Shown piece by piece: positions 18,245 through 25,423 of a stretch of DNA of 47,517 nucleotides (position 1 is the stretch's first letter; each line of letters opens with the position of its first letter). Position numbers and translations under genes: made by a program. This DNA comes from an uncultured Clostridia bacterium (GTDB lineage Bacteria; Bacillota; Clostridia; Christensenellales; Borkfalkiaceae). The stretch is from the NCBI GenBank assembly GCA_947627955.1, contig CANQXZ010000007.1, forward strand, positions 1 through 47,517, read 5' to 3'. The notes beneath the pieces were generated by a model, which was not told where the DNA came from, made no database searches, and was given only the letters and a program-made list of their open reading frames with translations.

Positions 18245-18829
18245 CTATTCTTTTTCTCCGTCGCCGCCGTCCGTGCCGCCGGCTGCCTTTTTTGAATCCC
18301 ACGCCCTGAATACGGCTTTGGCTATAAAGTACGCGCCCACGCCGCAGGCGGAGCCTATCAGCACGCCGCCAAGTACGTCCGTGGGATAATGTACGCACAG
18401 ATATATCCTCGACAGCGCGACGAGAACAGCCACAGCTATCGCGGGCAGCCCTTTCAGCTTATAGCACATAGTCACCGCGACGGCACCCGCAAAGCATGCG
18501 GCGGCGTGACCCGACGGGAAAGACGTATCGGTGGGCACGCGCATGCCGACGGACTTGTAAAAGTCGATAAAGGGCGCCCATTCCGTCCACGGACGGGGGC
18601 GGTTGACGGCGTTTTTGAGTATCACGTTGACGATGAGCACGTCCAGAACAAGGGCTATAGCCACGGTTATGCCCGCGCGCCTCGTCTTTTTTATTATCAG
18701 CAAAACGACGGCAAGCACTATTGCCGCCGCGCCGAATTCGCCGAGCCACGTCACTGCAGACATGATGTAGTTCAGCCATCTCTGCCCGTGGAATACGGCG
18801 TCTACCTTTTTGAGAAATTCTATTTCCAT
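18245..18829 (-). CDS. PAP2 superfamily membrane phosphatase
   Basis: 194 aa with about five membrane helices. The three PAP2 motifs are in order: KNAVNRPRP, FPSGHAA and SRIYLCVHYPTD, with the catalytic His residues present. Such enzymes remove phosphate from lipid phosphates, for example undecaprenyl pyrophosphate or phosphatidylglycerol phosphate, at the outer membrane face. The C-terminal tail is short and charged. It starts 3 bp after the upstream small membrane gene, so they form an operon. Its substrate is not determined by sequence. Confidence 0.92.
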   Translation of the reverse strand: MEIEFLKKVDAVFHGQRWLNYIMSAVTWLGEFGAAAIVLAVVLLIIKKTRRAGITVAIALVLDVLIVNVILKNAVNRPRPWTEWAPFIDFYKSVGMRVPTDTSFPSGHAAACFAGAVAVTMCYKLKGLPAIAVAVLVALSRIYLCVHYPTDVLGGVLIGSACGVGAYFIAKAVFRAWDSKKAAGGTDGGDGEKE

Positions 18830-18832
18830 ATG

Positions 18833-19150
18833 TCACTCGGGCTTATAGGTGCCCGTTATCTCCTCTATGCCCTCTTCGGGAGGCAGCACTGTCTTGTCGA
18901 TCAGTACGTCGTCTATGGAGAGCTGTCCGTCCGCCCTCGCAAAGGACAGCATATGCGCCGATTCCTCGTCGTAAAACGAAAAATCATAGTCCATCTTGCT
19001 CAGCGAAGGGTCGCTGTACATGACTTCCATCTGAAGTCTGAGTCTGCGCTCCTTAACTTTGGCGTTTATATAGCACCCGAGGGCGATGAGGACCAGCAGC
19101 CCGAATACGCCGCCCGCGGAGATCGCGACGATATAAATATAAAATTCCAT
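18833..19150 (-). CDS. Small single-pass membrane protein upstream of the PAP2 gene
   Basis: 105 aa. One N-terminal membrane helix (about 4-28) is followed by a basic stretch (KVKERRLRLQ) and a mostly acidic cytosolic tail. No family recognised. The ATG lies 6 nt after a TAAAAT box whose TTGACA partner is perfect, so this mRNA is probably leaderless. It is the first gene of a two-gene unit with the PAP2 phosphatase, hinting at a shared envelope role. Confidence 0.75.
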   Translation of the reverse strand: MEFYIYIVAISAGGVFGLLVLIALGCYINAKVKERRLRLQMEVMYSDPSLSKMDYDFSFYDEESAHMLSFARADGQLSIDDVLIDKTVLPPEEGIEEITGTYKPE

Positions 19151-19156
19151 ACCTGT

Positions 19157-19185
19157 ATTTTACAACCGGCGCCCCGATATGTCAA
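19157..19185 (-). promoter_or_regulatory. Promoter giving a leaderless mRNA (small membrane protein/PAP2)
   Basis: TTGACA (19180-19185), 17-bp spacer, TAAAAT (19157-19162), then 6 nt (ACAGGT) and ATG. Confidence 0.75.
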
Positions 19186-19193
19186 GTTTTAAT

Positions 19194-19222
19194 TTGCATT
19201 ATTCGTCAAAACGTAGTATAAT
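19194..19222 (+). promoter_or_regulatory. Promoter of the TetR-family gene
   Basis: TTGCAT, 17-bp spacer, TATAAT. It is divergent from the small membrane protein promoter with only 8 bp between the two -35 boxes. Confidence 0.7.
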
Positions 19223-19255
19223 ATACATTGTAACCATAAACTGACGGAGAACACC

Positions 19256-19831
19256 ATGCAGAACGACAAGAGGGTATTGAAGACCAAGACGAGTATAAAG
19301 AGAGCTTTTATGGAGCTCGCCGAGGACAAGGAAATATCTAAGATAACCATTTCCGAGCTGTCGGAAAGGGCGCTCGTGAACCGCTCCACGTTTTACCTCC
19401 ACTATTCCGACGTGGCGGACGTCGCAGCCGATATAGACGAAGAAATTTCGGAAAGGATCTGCTCATGCATAGACGACTATGACATAACCGACATATACGG
19501 CTCCAATTATTCGCTTTTCAGAAAACTGACGAACCGCCTCGAAGGCAACGCGCTCATGAAGCGCTATATTATCTCCTCCACCATTTCCGACGCGGTGATC
19601 GCGCGGATGAAAGAGGTGTTCGTGGATAAGGCCATCCGCACGATCATGCGGAAATTTCCGCACATCTCCGAAAAGAGGCTGACCTACCCCCTCACTTATG
19701 CGGCGGCGGGGATAGTGGACAGCTACGTCAAGTGGGTCAGGCAAGACAAGCCAACTATAACTTTGGAGGAGCTGATAAGGGACACAAGTTTCATAACGGA
19801 GCACATAATCTCGAAGATAACGGAAACTTAA
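19256..19831 (+). CDS. TetR family transcriptional regulator
   Basis: 191 aa. The N-terminal helix-turn-helix spans about residues 9-55 (KTSIKRAFMELAEDKEISKI, TISELSERALVNRSTFYLHY). The C-terminal part is helical, as in TetR proteins with a ligand or dimer domain of the TetR_C_7 kind. CGGAGA precedes the ATG. It is divergent from the PAP2 operon with closely packed promoters, so that operon is a plausible target along with itself. The ligand is unknown. Confidence 0.9.
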   Translation: MQNDKRVLKTKTSIKRAFMELAEDKEISKITISELSERALVNRSTFYLHYSDVADVAADIDEEISERICSCIDDYDITDIYGSNYSLFRKLTNRLEGNALMKRYIISSTISDAVIARMKEVFVDKAIRTIMRKFPHISEKRLTYPLTYAAAGIVDSYVKWVRQDKPTITLEELIRDTSFITEHIISKITET

Positions 19832-19857
19832 AAGGCGGAAACGCCTTTTTTATTTTT
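19829..19857 (+). terminator. Terminator of the TetR-family gene
   Basis: AAAAGGCG/CGCCTTTT stem with a GAAA loop and T run. The -35 of murG lies at its end. Confidence 0.78.
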
Positions 19858-19885
19858 CATATTAAGGGGCAATAATAAATATAAT
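19856..19885 (+). promoter_or_regulatory. Putative promoter of murG, near-leaderless
   Basis: TATAAT (19880-19885) begins 15 nt before the ATG, leaving 9 nt between. A weak TTCATA lies 18 bp upstream. No ribosome site is visible. Confidence 0.5.
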
Positions 19886-19894
19886 TTTATTGCT

Positions 19895-20938
19895 ATGAAA
19901 AAGATCTTATTCTGCGGCGGGGGCAGCGCCGGACATGTTGTCCCGAATATCGCCCTTATCGAGGAACTGCACGGCTACGAATGCGTATATATCGGCACAG
20001 ACGGCATAGAAAGGGACATCTGCGCCGAAAACGGCGTTGAATTTCACCTCTGCCCCGCCCCGAAACTCGTGCGCGGGAAGATACTGTGCAATCTCTCCAT
20101 CCCGTTCAGGCTGATCAAAGCCGTGAAAGAGGCGGGTGCGATAATGGACGGGATCAAGCCCGACCTCGTGTTCTCGAAGGGCGGATACGCGTGCGTGCCC
20201 GCCGTGCTCGCCGCGCACAAAAGGCATATCGATATTATCACCCACGAGTCCGACCTCAACCCCGGGCTTGCGACCAGATTCATATCCAAAAAGTGCCGCA
20301 AGGTGCTCACCTCCTTCCCCTCCGCCGCCGCAATGTTTCCCAACGGCGTGTATACGGGCTCGCCGATAAGGAGAAATCTGTTCTCATGCAACAAGGCGAA
20401 GGCGTTGGAGACCTTCGGGCTGGATTTCCGCCCCACCGTGATAGTGCTCGGCGGGGGAAGCGGTTCGAGGGCGATAAACGAGGCGGTGAGAAAAGCCGTT
20501 CCCGCGCTCTGCAAACAGTATAACGTGCTGCACGTCTGCGGCAAGGGCAATCTCGCAGACAGCAATATCTACGGCTATAAACAGATAGAATTCACCGGGG
20601 AAATGGGCGCCGTCTACGCCTGCGCCGACGCCGCAGTATCCCGCTGCGGCTCCAACACGGCGTTCGAACTGACGGCTTTGAAGATACCCGCGCTGTATAT
20701 ACCGCTCGAAAACTCGGCAAGCCGCGGAGACCAGATAAAAAACGCGGAGTACTTCGCGGGGATAGGCGTTGCCGAAGTCCTGCGCGAAAAACTCATGAAC
20801 GAGGAGACTCTGCGCTCGGGGATAACGGAAGTTCTGAACAGCGCAAAAATAAAAGACGCACTCTCGAAGTGCGCCATAAAGAGCGGAAACGACAGGATCA
20901 GAACGGAAGTGGAACGTACGATCCGACAACGATCTTGA
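19895..20938 (+). CDS. murG: MurG-type UDP-GlcNAc:lipid I N-acetylglucosaminyltransferase
   Basis: 347 aa, slightly short for MurG (about 355-370). The N-terminal glycine-rich loop GGGSAGHVVPN (8-18), SKGGYACVPAVLAA, HESDLNPGLA and the C-terminal GGGSGSRAIN, SRCGSNTAFEL and IPLENSASRGDQ match the GT28 fold and donor site. It adds GlcNAc to lipid I on the inner membrane face, making lipid II for peptidoglycan. It stands alone, not in a division/cell-wall cluster, so a second MurG-like copy elsewhere is possible. Its last 41 bp overlap the end of mntP on the other strand. Confidence 0.9.
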   Translation: MKKILFCGGGSAGHVVPNIALIEELHGYECVYIGTDGIERDICAENGVEFHLCPAPKLVRGKILCNLSIPFRLIKAVKEAGAIMDGIKPDLVFSKGGYACVPAVLAAHKRHIDIITHESDLNPGLATRFISKKCRKVLTSFPSAAAMFPNGVYTGSPIRRNLFSCNKAKALETFGLDFRPTVIVLGGGSGSRAINEAVRKAVPALCKQYNVLHVCGKGNLADSNIYGYKQIEFTGEMGAVYACADAAVSRCGSNTAFELTALKIPALYIPLENSASRGDQIKNAEYFAGIGVAEVLREKLMNEETLRSGITEVLNSAKIKDALSKCAIKSGNDRIRTEVERTIRQRS

Positions 20939-21521
20939 TCCCGATCAGGATGAGCACCGCGCCGCCGACAATTTCGGCAACGCACGCCTTTTTGGCGAAC
21001 AGCTTGCCCACTCTTATACCTATCGTCAAGCCGGCAAGTGATATGAAAAAGGTAGTTACGCCTATTACGGCGACGCTTATCCACGCCCACATCTGTATCG
21101 CGCTGATGCCCTCGAGCATTACGTTGAACGTGAAGCCGACGGCGAGCGCGTCTATGCTCGTGGCGACCCCCTGCACCAGCACTTCGGAAATGGAAAACCG
21201 TTTGGGTCCCACCTGCCCTTCGGGCGAAACGAGTTCGCGTATGCCGTCGAAGATCATCTTACCGCCTATTATAAGGAGCAGGGCGAACGCTATCCAGTGG
21301 TCTACCTCCTCTATTATCTCTATCCGTGAAAGCCCCCACGACACGTAAAAGCCGATAATCGGCATTACCGCCTGAAACACGCCGAACGTGGCGGGAATAA
21401 TTATCCCCCTGGCGCGGGTGAGATCCCTGTACACCATTCCGTCCGTTACGGACACGGCGAACGCGTCGACTGCGAGGGTCAGCCCGGATATGAAGATAGT
21501 CAGAAACAAGGTAAAAGTCAT
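20898..21521 (-). CDS. mntP: MntP family manganese efflux pump
   Basis: 207 aa with six membrane helices in two repeats. The Asp-containing motifs LAVDAFAVSVTDG near the N-terminus and SIDALAVGFTFN in the second half are the family's metal-binding hallmarks. It exports Mn(II). It overlaps murG tail to tail by 41 bp (20898-20938). The ATG lies 6 nt after a TATAAT with TGA just before it, and there is no ribosome site, so the mRNA appears leaderless. No Mn riboswitch can therefore lie in its leader. Confidence 0.93.
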   Translation of the reverse strand: MTFTLFLTIFISGLTLAVDAFAVSVTDGMVYRDLTRARGIIIPATFGVFQAVMPIIGFYVSWGLSRIEIIEEVDHWIAFALLLIIGGKMIFDGIRELVSPEGQVGPKRFSISEVLVQGVATSIDALAVGFTFNVMLEGISAIQMWAWISVAVIGVTTFFISLAGLTIGIRVGKLFAKKACVAEIVGGAVLILIGIKIVVGSYVPLPF

Positions 21522-21527
21522 ACGCCG

Positions 21528-21556
21528 ATTATATCATAAGCGCGGCGCAAAGTAAA
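21528..21556 (-). promoter_or_regulatory. Promoter giving a leaderless mntP mRNA
   Basis: TTTACT (21551-21556), 17-bp spacer ending in TGA, TATAAT (21528-21533), then 6 nt and ATG. Confidence 0.7.
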
Positions 21557-21614
21557 TATGAATATATCAATTTTTACATTTTAAAAAAAATTTCGCAAAA
21601 AGGCATAAAACAAT

Positions 21615-21642
21615 TTGCTTTTTTGCCTTTTTCAAGTATAAT
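21615..21642 (+). promoter_or_regulatory. Promoter of tRNA-Pro
   Basis: TTGCTT, 16-bp spacer, TATAAT. Confidence 0.7.
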
Positions 21643-21655
21643 AATATTGTTGCGT

Positions 21656-21732
21656 TGAGGTGTAGCGCAGTTTGGTAGCGCGTCTGGTTAGGGACCAGAA
21701 GGTCGTGGGTTCAAGTCCCGTCACCTCAACCA
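21656..21732 (+). tRNA. tRNA-Pro (anticodon AGG), CCA encoded
   Basis: 77 nt. Acceptor TGAGGTG pairs with CACCTCA. The D-stem is GCGC/GCGC, the anticodon stem TCTGG/CCAGA with loop TTAGGGA, giving AGG. The proline identity base G37 is present. An A at position 34 is unusual for bacterial tRNA-Pro. The 3' CCA is encoded. Confidence 0.9.
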
Positions 21733-21771
21733 ACAAAGCAGTGCGGACTTTTGTCCGCACTGCTTTGTTTT
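21733..21771 (+). terminator. Terminator of tRNA-Pro
   Basis: Long perfect stem (ACAAAGCAGTGCGGAC and complement) followed by TTTTAT. Part of it recurs at 22195-22219. Confidence 0.85.
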
Positions 21772-21870
21772 ATGGAGCATTGTGACGGGACTTGAGGGTG
21801 GAGACGCGAGCGAGAGCGAGCGGTTTGCGTTTGATTAGCTCGCAAACGATAAAGTTTAAAACGCAAACTG

Positions 21871-22034
21871 AACAGCACAGTGCGCTGTTCATCGGCTCGG
21901 CGGCAGTAAGGATTTTCAGCCGCCTCGGTCACCGCAAACGCTTTTTTGCGTTTGCTCGTCTCATACGGATAAACAGCGGGTGTCCGCTGTTTAATGAAAT
22001 CCGTATTCGTCGCGCCGCCAAAGGCGCAAGTCCC
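21871..22034 (+). repeat. Shared core of the tRNA-linked elements, copy A
   Basis: About 164 bp, near-identical over its right 125-130 bp to 24423-24577. It contains the hairpins GCAAACGC/GCGTTTGC and AACAGCGG/CCGCTGTT and ends GGCGCAAGTCCC. Copy A has a few extra bases after the second hairpin. Confidence 0.85.
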
Positions 22035-22117
22035 GTAGTATTTTTGAAAAATGTGTTTACTACACATAAACCGCTGTTTTTTTGTTGAGGCGACGGGTTA
22101 TTGCCTGTCAAGTCCCG

Positions 22118-22181
22118 TAAGGCTGCGCCTTCGATACGAAAGGCTACTGCCTTCGGTGCGAAAGGCTACCGCCTTCGATAC
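22118..22181 (+). repeat. Three tandem units of about 21 bp
   Basis: Imperfect units of the form AAGGCT(N)3-4GCCTTCG(G/A)T(A/G)C, each able to form a small AGGC/GCCT hairpin, inside the tRNA-Pro element. Confidence 0.7.
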
Positions 22182-22247
22182 AACACCTCAACCAAAAAAG
22201 CAGTGCGGACTTTTGTCTGCCGCGCATTTTGTATATCGCGTTAAAAT

Positions 22248-22793
22248 CTATAACAGCCTTATCAGTTTGCAATTGGGGATACCGAACGACCAGAAATCTT
22301 TAAGCGGAATGTTCTTTATGCGGCAGATAATGCTCAGATTCATGGCGCCGTGCCCCACTATGAGCACGTCCTTGCCCTGCTCCGTGAGCGGGAACGCCAC
22401 CTCCCGCAGAAATTCGCCCGTGCGGGCGAACAGCTCGCCAAAGCTCTCCCCTCCCTCGGGCGGGACATAAGCGGGTGGATCGTTGAAAAAGAGCCGCATA
22501 GGTCCGCCCTTGGCGGGAAAACTGTCCTCGGTTCCCTCGCAGACGCCGAAACTCATTTCGGTCAGCCGTTCGTCGACAATTACGGGCGTTCTGCCGCCCG
22601 CCACTATCACGGCGGTCTCCCGCGCGCGTGACAGAGGCGAACAGTAAATAACGTCCAAATGAATGCCGCCGCACTCCTCCGCCGCCCTTTCAGCCATTTT
22701 TCTGCCCGCTGCGTTCAGGGGAACGTCTGTCCTTCCCTGCAATCTGTGCGCCGCGTTCCAATCGGTCTCGCCGTGCCGCATAATGTATAACAT
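22248..22793 (-). CDS. Histidine phosphatase family protein (phosphoglycerate mutase-like)
   Basis: 181 aa. The catalytic RHGET motif is at residues 6-10 (MLYIMRHGETDWN), with LQGRTDVPLN, CSPLSRARETA and the second active-site His in LIVGHGAMN. The branch includes CobC-like, broad-specificity and phosphoglycerate mutase-like enzymes; the substrate is unknown. The ribosome site is weak. It is divergent from the MBL-fold gene. Confidence 0.9.
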   Translation of the reverse strand: MLYIMRHGETDWNAAHRLQGRTDVPLNAAGRKMAERAAEECGGIHLDVIYCSPLSRARETAVIVAGGRTPVIVDERLTEMSFGVCEGTEDSFPAKGGPMRLFFNDPPAYVPPEGGESFGELFARTGEFLREVAFPLTEQGKDVLIVGHGAMNLSIICRIKNIPLKDFWSFGIPNCKLIRLL

Positions 22794-22834
22794 ATTTACA
22801 CCCGAAAACTTTCAGCCTTATTTTTTCACACGTG

Positions 22835-22863
22835 ATTATAGCACATAGCCGCCGACAAATCAA
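22835..22863 (-). promoter_or_regulatory. Promoter of the histidine phosphatase gene
   Basis: TTGATT (22858-22863), 17-bp spacer, TATAAT (22835-22840). Confidence 0.72.
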
Positions 22864-22894
22864 CGGCAAGCCGCATAAATTTTGTTCAAACCGC

Positions 22895-22922
22895 TTGCAT
22901 CCGAGCGGCTTTGTGCTATAAT
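22895..22922 (+). promoter_or_regulatory. Promoter of the MBL-fold gene
   Basis: TTGCAT, 16-bp spacer, TATAAT; the leader is about 14 nt and has no clear ribosome site. Confidence 0.68.
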
Positions 22923-22942
22923 GAAACAAAGAACGGCAAATT

Positions 22943-24139
22943 ATGACAGAATCGATAAAAATTTTCAATGTGAATTTCGGCGATTGCTTCACTCTGGAAG
23001 CTAAAGAGGGCGGTCCGGCGATGCTCGTGGACTTCGGGAGCACGAGAAGGCTTGACGACAATGTCATAGCTGCGGTAAACCGCACGCTCTACAGAGCCCC
23101 GGAAAGATATCTTATGTTGACCCACTTCCACGCCGACCATTACAGCGGTATTTCAAGGCTCTGTAGAAATCTTTTCTTCAACGAGCTGTATCTGCCCGAC
23201 TTCTTTTCGAGAGGCATAATACGCTTAAACTTTGCGCTGCTCGAGTTTTTAAGCGAAAGAAGCGCAGTGTATAATTTTGCCTACAATATGTTAAACTCTG
23301 TGCCCGTGCTTGCGCCACATTTGGATCCCAACGGGATCATATCGTTTGTCAAGCGGCACGACGTCATAACAAACTCCATCGACAGATACAGAATATTGTG
23401 GCCCGACAATACCCAATACCGCAATAATTTCTATAATGCGGGATACTCCGACGAAGAAGCCGACGAACTGTTTGGCGAATTGATCTCATACTACGGCACG
23501 CGAGATCTTTATGAAATGATAACGGCGCGCGCCGACTCCTTCTCCCGCCCTATCCTACAGCTTATCAACGGCAGCGAACGGGCGGGAGCCAAGACGTTGA
23601 ACGGCGGCGACGCTCTCGTAAGGGCGACAAATGATATGCGCTCCATTTTGCTTTCGGCGACGGCAGAGAAAACGAAGCCCATAAAACACCTGAACAGTTC
23701 GCTGAGAAGAAAAATTTCGGCATTTCAGAATAAGATGTGTTTGTGTTTTGACAATGCTTCCGAAAACACGGTTGATTTGGATAAAAAAGTGCTGTTTTTG
23801 AGCGACATAACGAGAGAAAATTTCAATATCATAACGGCAGGCGCCGATAATATGAAGCTGTGCAGCGCATACTCGGCGATAAAAGTCCCTCACCACGGCA
23901 CGAAAGATTATTTCGTGAATAATCTCCCCCAAAGTTGCTTCATGATGATCTCAAACGGCAACGCGGGCAGCGGAAGCGGTTGGATGATCTCTGCTCTCTA
24001 TGGTCTGCATTATTCTACGCGTGGATTTATCTGCACAAATTACGAAAATACGTGCGACTACTATCTTGCGGACAGGCAATGTTGCGCATCGCAAATATGC
24101 TGCGGCATTGCCTCTCCATATTACCAATTGGAACTTTGA
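22943..24139 (+). CDS. MBL-fold metallohydrolase-like protein, unknown role
   Basis: 398 aa. The N-terminus has the metallo-beta-lactamase metal motif LTHFHADHYSG (His61, His63, Asp65, His66), preceded by MLVDFGS. A long insert (about 100-250) separates it from a second part with VLFLSDI and KVPHHGTKDYF, the later metal ligands of MBL proteins of the ComEC/Rec2-like or phage/defence-linked kind. The tail is Cys-rich. No partner gene is adjacent. It lies between the two tRNA-linked elements, in what looks like accessory DNA. A nuclease or phosphodiesterase role is plausible but unproven. Confidence 0.75.
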   Translation: MTESIKIFNVNFGDCFTLEAKEGGPAMLVDFGSTRRLDDNVIAAVNRTLYRAPERYLMLTHFHADHYSGISRLCRNLFFNELYLPDFFSRGIIRLNFALLEFLSERSAVYNFAYNMLNSVPVLAPHLDPNGIISFVKRHDVITNSIDRYRILWPDNTQYRNNFYNAGYSDEEADELFGELISYYGTRDLYEMITARADSFSRPILQLINGSERAGAKTLNGGDALVRATNDMRSILLSATAEKTKPIKHLNSSLRRKISAFQNKMCLCFDNASENTVDLDKKVLFLSDITRENFNIITAGADNMKLCSAYSAIKVPHHGTKDYFVNNLPQSCFMMISNGNAGSGSGWMISALYGLHYSTRGFICTNYENTCDYYLADRQCCASQICCGIASPYYQLEL

Positions 24140-24183
24140 CCGCCGCCATATAGCAAACTTTTTGAATTATGGCGCGGGAATGC

Positions 24184-24212
24184 TTGACAAAAAACAATGG
24201 ATTTATTATAAT
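24184..24212 (+). promoter_or_regulatory. Promoter of tRNA-Leu
   Basis: TTGACA, 17-bp spacer, TATAAT: perfect boxes. Confidence 0.88.
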
Positions 24213-24224
24213 CTCATTGTTTTT

Positions 24225-24307
24225 GCGGACGTGGCGAAATTGGCAGACGCGCAGGTTTCAGGTTCCTGTGGGAGACCATGGGGGTTCAAGTCCCTTCGTC
24301 CGCACCA
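24225..24307 (+). tRNA. tRNA-Leu (anticodon CAG), CCA encoded
   Basis: 83 nt with a long variable arm. Acceptor GCGGACG pairs with CGTCCGC and the loop TTCAGGT gives CAG. The closing pair of the anticodon stem appears to be T-T. CCA is encoded. Confidence 0.9.
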
Positions 24308-24347
24308 ACCGCCGCCTCGGGCATTTTTGCCCGAGGCGGCGGTTTTT
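24308..24347 (+). terminator. Terminator of tRNA-Leu
   Basis: Very strong 15-bp stem ACCGCCGCCTCGGGC with its complement, followed by TTTT. Confidence 0.88.
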
Positions 24348-24422
24348 CTCAATCGTATGTTAAGGGACTTGAAAGGGAGGTTTGTCCGCGGATTCTACCG
24401 CGGACTTGGCAGCCATCGTCTT

Positions 24423-24577
24423 AACAGCACAGCGCCCCATTTGCTCGGCGTCTGTAAGGAATTTTCAGCCGCCTCGGTCACCGCAAACGCTTTTTTGCGT
24501 TTGCTCGTCTCATACGGATAAACAGCGGGTGTCCGCTGTTTATCCGTATTCGTCGCGCCGCCAAAGGCGCAAGTCCC
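24423..24577 (+). repeat. Shared core of the tRNA-linked elements, copy B
   Basis: About 155 bp matching 21871-22034. The junction bases after GCGCAAGTCCC follow the local tRNA (TTCG here, GTAG in copy A), so the core is constant while the edge copies the host tRNA. Confidence 0.85.
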
Positions 24578-24600
24578 TTCGTCCGCACCATTTTAAACCC

Positions 24601-25363
24601 GAATTGAACCATTACAGAATAACAAGACTCTCAAACTTAATACTGCGGTACAGATAATCAACGGGCGGTTTTAACTACTTACAGAATAACAAGACTCTCA
24701 AACACTTATGATACGTTTAAGCGTGATTCTAAAGTTTTAACTACTTACAGAATAACAAGACTCTCAAACATGCTATTAAGTCTATCTTTTACATCTTGGG
24801 TTTTAACTACTTACAGAATAACAAGACTCTCAAACAAGAGATTTAGCAGGACAATTTTTAAACTCGTTTTAACTACTTACAGAATAACAAGACTCTCAAA
24901 CCGCCCCGGGACGTTTTGAGCCCTCGCGCGTGTTTTAACTACTTACAGAATAACAAGACTCTCAAACGTCCAAAACTTCGTCTATACTGTCAAGCGCGTT
25001 TTAACTACTTACAGAATAACAAGACTCTCAAACTTCTTCATGTGCGCCTCCTGTTATCGTTTAGTTTTAACTACTTACAGAATAACAAGACTCTCAAACG
25101 TGTTGGAGCCGCTTCGTGAGCACGTCGTCGTTTTAACTACTTACAGAATAACAAGACTCTCAAACTGGTGTTGGTTTTAATGATGTTGTTCCTTAGTTTT
25201 AACTACTTACAGAATAACAAGACTCTCAAACACACCGAAAAAGGCTTTTACAAATTCACGAGTTTTAACTACTTACAGAATAACAAGACTCTCAAACCTA
25301 GTGTTCTTCCTAATGTTCAAAAGGGTGGTTTTAACTACTTACAGAATAACAAGACTCTCAAAC
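24601..25363 (-). CRISPR. CRISPR array, type II-A: 12 repeats, 11 spacers
   Basis: Repeats are 36 bp, reading GTTTGAGAGTC...AGTTAAAAC in crRNA sense (leftward). Eleven are identical. The repeat at 24601-24636 has about seven changes in its crRNA-3' part, as expected of the oldest, leader-distal repeat. Ten spacers are 30 nt; the oldest (24637-24667) is 31. Repeats start at 24668, 24734, 24800, 24866, 24932, 24998, 25064, 25130, 25196, 25262 and 25328. Direction is set by the leader next to csn2, by the degenerate far end, and by complementarity to the tracrRNA. Confidence 0.98.
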
Positions 25364-25423
25364 CTCAAATCGGGGAGGCGTGAAAGTGCATATAGACGGT
25401 ATGGTCATTCCGTAAGCAGAATT
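25364..25423 (-). promoter_or_regulatory. CRISPR leader with type II-A anchoring heptamer
   Basis: The last seven bases before the first repeat (25364-25370) read ATTTGAG in crRNA sense, the known leader-anchoring sequence recognised during type II-A spacer integration. The transcribed leader is about 54 nt. Confidence 0.85.

Larger units (their letters stand above)
21722..22219 (+). repeat. tRNA-Pro-associated non-coding element (about 460 bp) bounded by duplicated tRNA 3' end
   Basis: The tRNA-Pro 3' end plus the start of its terminator (21722-21757) is repeated at 22184-22219. Between the copies: an inverted 13-nt copy of the T-arm (21783-21795), several hairpins, a block (21871-22034) shared with the element after tRNA-Leu, two more partial T-arm copies ending CAAGTCCCGT (near 22029 and 22109), and a tandem repeat at 22118-22181. 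I see no supported ORF in it. Confidence 0.8.
24287..24590 (+). repeat. tRNA-Leu-associated non-coding element bounded by duplicated tRNA 3' end
   Basis: The last 21 nt of tRNA-Leu (24287-24307) recur exactly at 24570-24590. Just after the terminator an inverted 12-nt copy of the T-arm occurs (24362-24373). The right half is the shared core. The element ends 10 bp before the CRISPR array. No ORF with a ribosome site lies inside. Confidence 0.85.

Noticed and set aside
20898-21521. Manganese (yybP-ykoY) riboswitch before mntP
   Set aside because: The -10 box lies 6 nt before the ATG, leaving no leader to hold an aptamer.
21722-24590. Prophage or classical integrative element at tRNA-Pro or tRNA-Leu
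   Set aside because: The inserts between the duplicated tRNA ends are under 500 bp and contain no integrase, so a full element is not present.
24916-25383. Open frames encoding repeated FNYLQNNKTLK units
   Set aside because: These are translations of the CRISPR repeats, not a repeat protein.
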